This document shows, piece by piece, positions 63,327 to 64,000 of a stretch of DNA of 64,000 nt (position 1 is the stretch's first letter; each line of letters starts with the position of its first letter). The DNA is taken from contig NZ_JAGSPM010000003.1 in NCBI RefSeq assembly GCF_018139645.1, positions 310,001-374,000 of the forward strand. The letters run 5' to 3'. Below the pieces are notes generated by a model. The model was not told the DNA's origin, ran no database searches, and worked only from the letters and a program-made list of their open reading frames with translations. Position numbers and translations under genes: made by a program. Source of the stretch: Affinundibacterium baiyunense (lineage in GTDB: Bacteria; Pseudomonadota; Gammaproteobacteria; Burkholderiales; Burkholderiaceae_D).

Positions 63327-64000
63327 ATGACGACAAATCAAAAACCATTTAAACGTATTTTATTAACCGGTGCAGCAGGTGGTCTCGGACGCATTTTGCG
63401 CGAGCGTATCAAGCCTTGGGCAGAGATCGTACGCTTAAGCGATATTAGCGATATGGGCGCCGCACAAGCCGGTGAAGAGGTGGTGCAATGTGATCTGTCT
63501 GATAAAGCAGCGGTACATGCTTTGATGAAAGATGTCGATGTTGTTTTGCACTTTGGTGGCATCTCGACTGAGAATAATTTTGAAGCCATCATGCGTGCCA
63601 ATATTCAAGGTACGTACAACATCTATGAAGCTGTTCATCAAGCGGGTGTCAAGCGTGTGGTATTTGCAAGTTCGAACCATGCAGTTGGATTCTACAAAAC
63701 CACCGATTACATCGACGCCAATAGCCCACGCCGCCCTGATGGCATGTACGGTATTAGCAAATGTTTTGGCGAAGATTTATCGCGCTATTACTATGATAGG
63801 TTCGGTATCGAGACAGTCTGCCTACGCATAGGCTCTTCCTTCCCAGAGCCTATCAATAAGCGGATGCTAGTCACTTACTTTAGCTATGACGATTTGGTAG
63901 AAATGCTGCGCTGCTGCCTGTTCACGCCACGCGTTGGTCATACGATTGCATTTGGTATGTCAGACAACCCCGCAAGTTGGTGGGACAACCGCTATGCAAG
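63327..64000 (+). CDS. udh: Uronate dehydrogenase (cut by the window end)
   Basis: Oxidises galacturonate or glucuronate with NAD to the aldarolactone. The 224 codons present give a short-chain dehydrogenase/epimerase fold: GAAGGLG (15-21) for NAD, SSNHAVG (115-121), and Y141-x3-K145 in YGISK. NHAVGFYK and RIGSSFPEP are typical of uronate dehydrogenases. The gene continues beyond the window; about 40 residues are missing. It supplies the lactone for the SMP-30 enzyme encoded at 39266. Confidence 0.93.
   Translation, partial: MTTNQKPFKRILLTGAAGGLGRILRERIKPWAEIVRLSDISDMGAAQAGEEVVQCDLSDKAAVHALMKDVDVVLHFGGISTENNFEAIMRANIQGTYNIYEAVHQAGVKRVVFASSNHAVGFYKTTDYIDANSPRRPDGMYGISKCFGEDLSRYYYDRFGIETVCLRIGSSFPEPINKRMLVTYFSYDDLVEMLRCCLFTPRVGHTIAFGMSDNPASWWDNRYA

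Overview
The window reads as chromosomal DNA of a betaproteobacterium of the order Burkholderiales, most like Oxalobacteraceae of the Undibacterium type. This rests on moderate GC, on the housekeeping set rsfS-nadD-hemF-purD-yebC / rlmH-maf-rng that is a shared block in that order, on a type IV pilin with a sigma-54 promoter, and on several families of short dispersed hairpin repeats. The placement is an inference from gene content, not from a marker gene. I recognise no rRNA, tRNA, CRISPR array, transposase or phage gene.

Layout. (1) 1-5.1 kb: a type IV pilin gene with a sigma-54 promoter and two PilR-like dyads, followed by two large membrane-enzyme genes (an EptA/PptA-like phosphoethanolamine transferase and an MFS/spermidine-synthase-like fusion) that may modify the pilin or another surface polymer. 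(2) 5.3-11.1 kb: metG, two GNAT acetyltransferases, an Xaa-Pro aminopeptidase and an exported esterase. (3) 11.5-22.5 kb: rsfS, nadD, hemF, purD and yebC on the minus strand, a HerA-like ATPase, then rlmH, maf and rng on the plus strand. Compared with the usual collinear order, the first five genes look inverted. A secreted alpha/beta-hydrolase gene sits between rlmH and maf, flanked by two copies of the rlmH 3' end that differ only at synonymous positions, as if an element had integrated at the end of rlmH. (4) 22.7-28.2 kb: accessory genes (a beta-propeller protein, a flavin reductase with a divergent LysR regulator, a GrpB-like protein, a PLP decarboxylase). (5) 28.3-32.7 kb: an arsenic operon arsR-arsC-aquaporin-arsC-arsD-arsA with no ArsB or Acr3 pump inside it. 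(6) 32.7-64 kb: a large carbohydrate locus for pectin and beta-glucosides.

How the carbohydrate genes fit together. Pectin would be attacked outside the cytoplasm by a GH28-CE8 fusion (polygalacturonase plus pectin methylesterase), a second GH28 enzyme, a rhamnogalacturonan acetylesterase and a GH43 enzyme. Oligomers may cross the outer membrane through a TonB-dependent receptor, and galacturonate enters by an ExuT-like MFS carrier. Inside, uronate dehydrogenase (cut by the window end), an SMP-30 lactonase, galactarate dehydratase GarD, 5-dehydro-4-deoxyglucarate dehydratase KdgD and 2-oxoglutarate semialdehyde dehydrogenase form a complete oxidative route to 2-oxoglutarate; isomerase-pathway genes are absent here. 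Two GntR/FCD regulators appear to use two different operators (TGGTNAGACCA around the garD side, GTTGTACGATGAC around the kdgD side). A beta-glucoside module (TonB receptor, GH1 beta-glucosidase, glucokinase, AmpG-like MFS carrier) lies next to a flavin-dependent halogenase-family gene and a LacI regulator, with LacI-type palindromes in the divergent promoter.

Start codons were moved from the longest reading frame to internal ATGs where a ribosome-binding site or the family N-terminus favoured this (pepP, yebC, HerA-like, rlmH, maf, arsC, arsD, arsA, both GntR-side operons, GH1, glk, halogenase and both TonB receptors).
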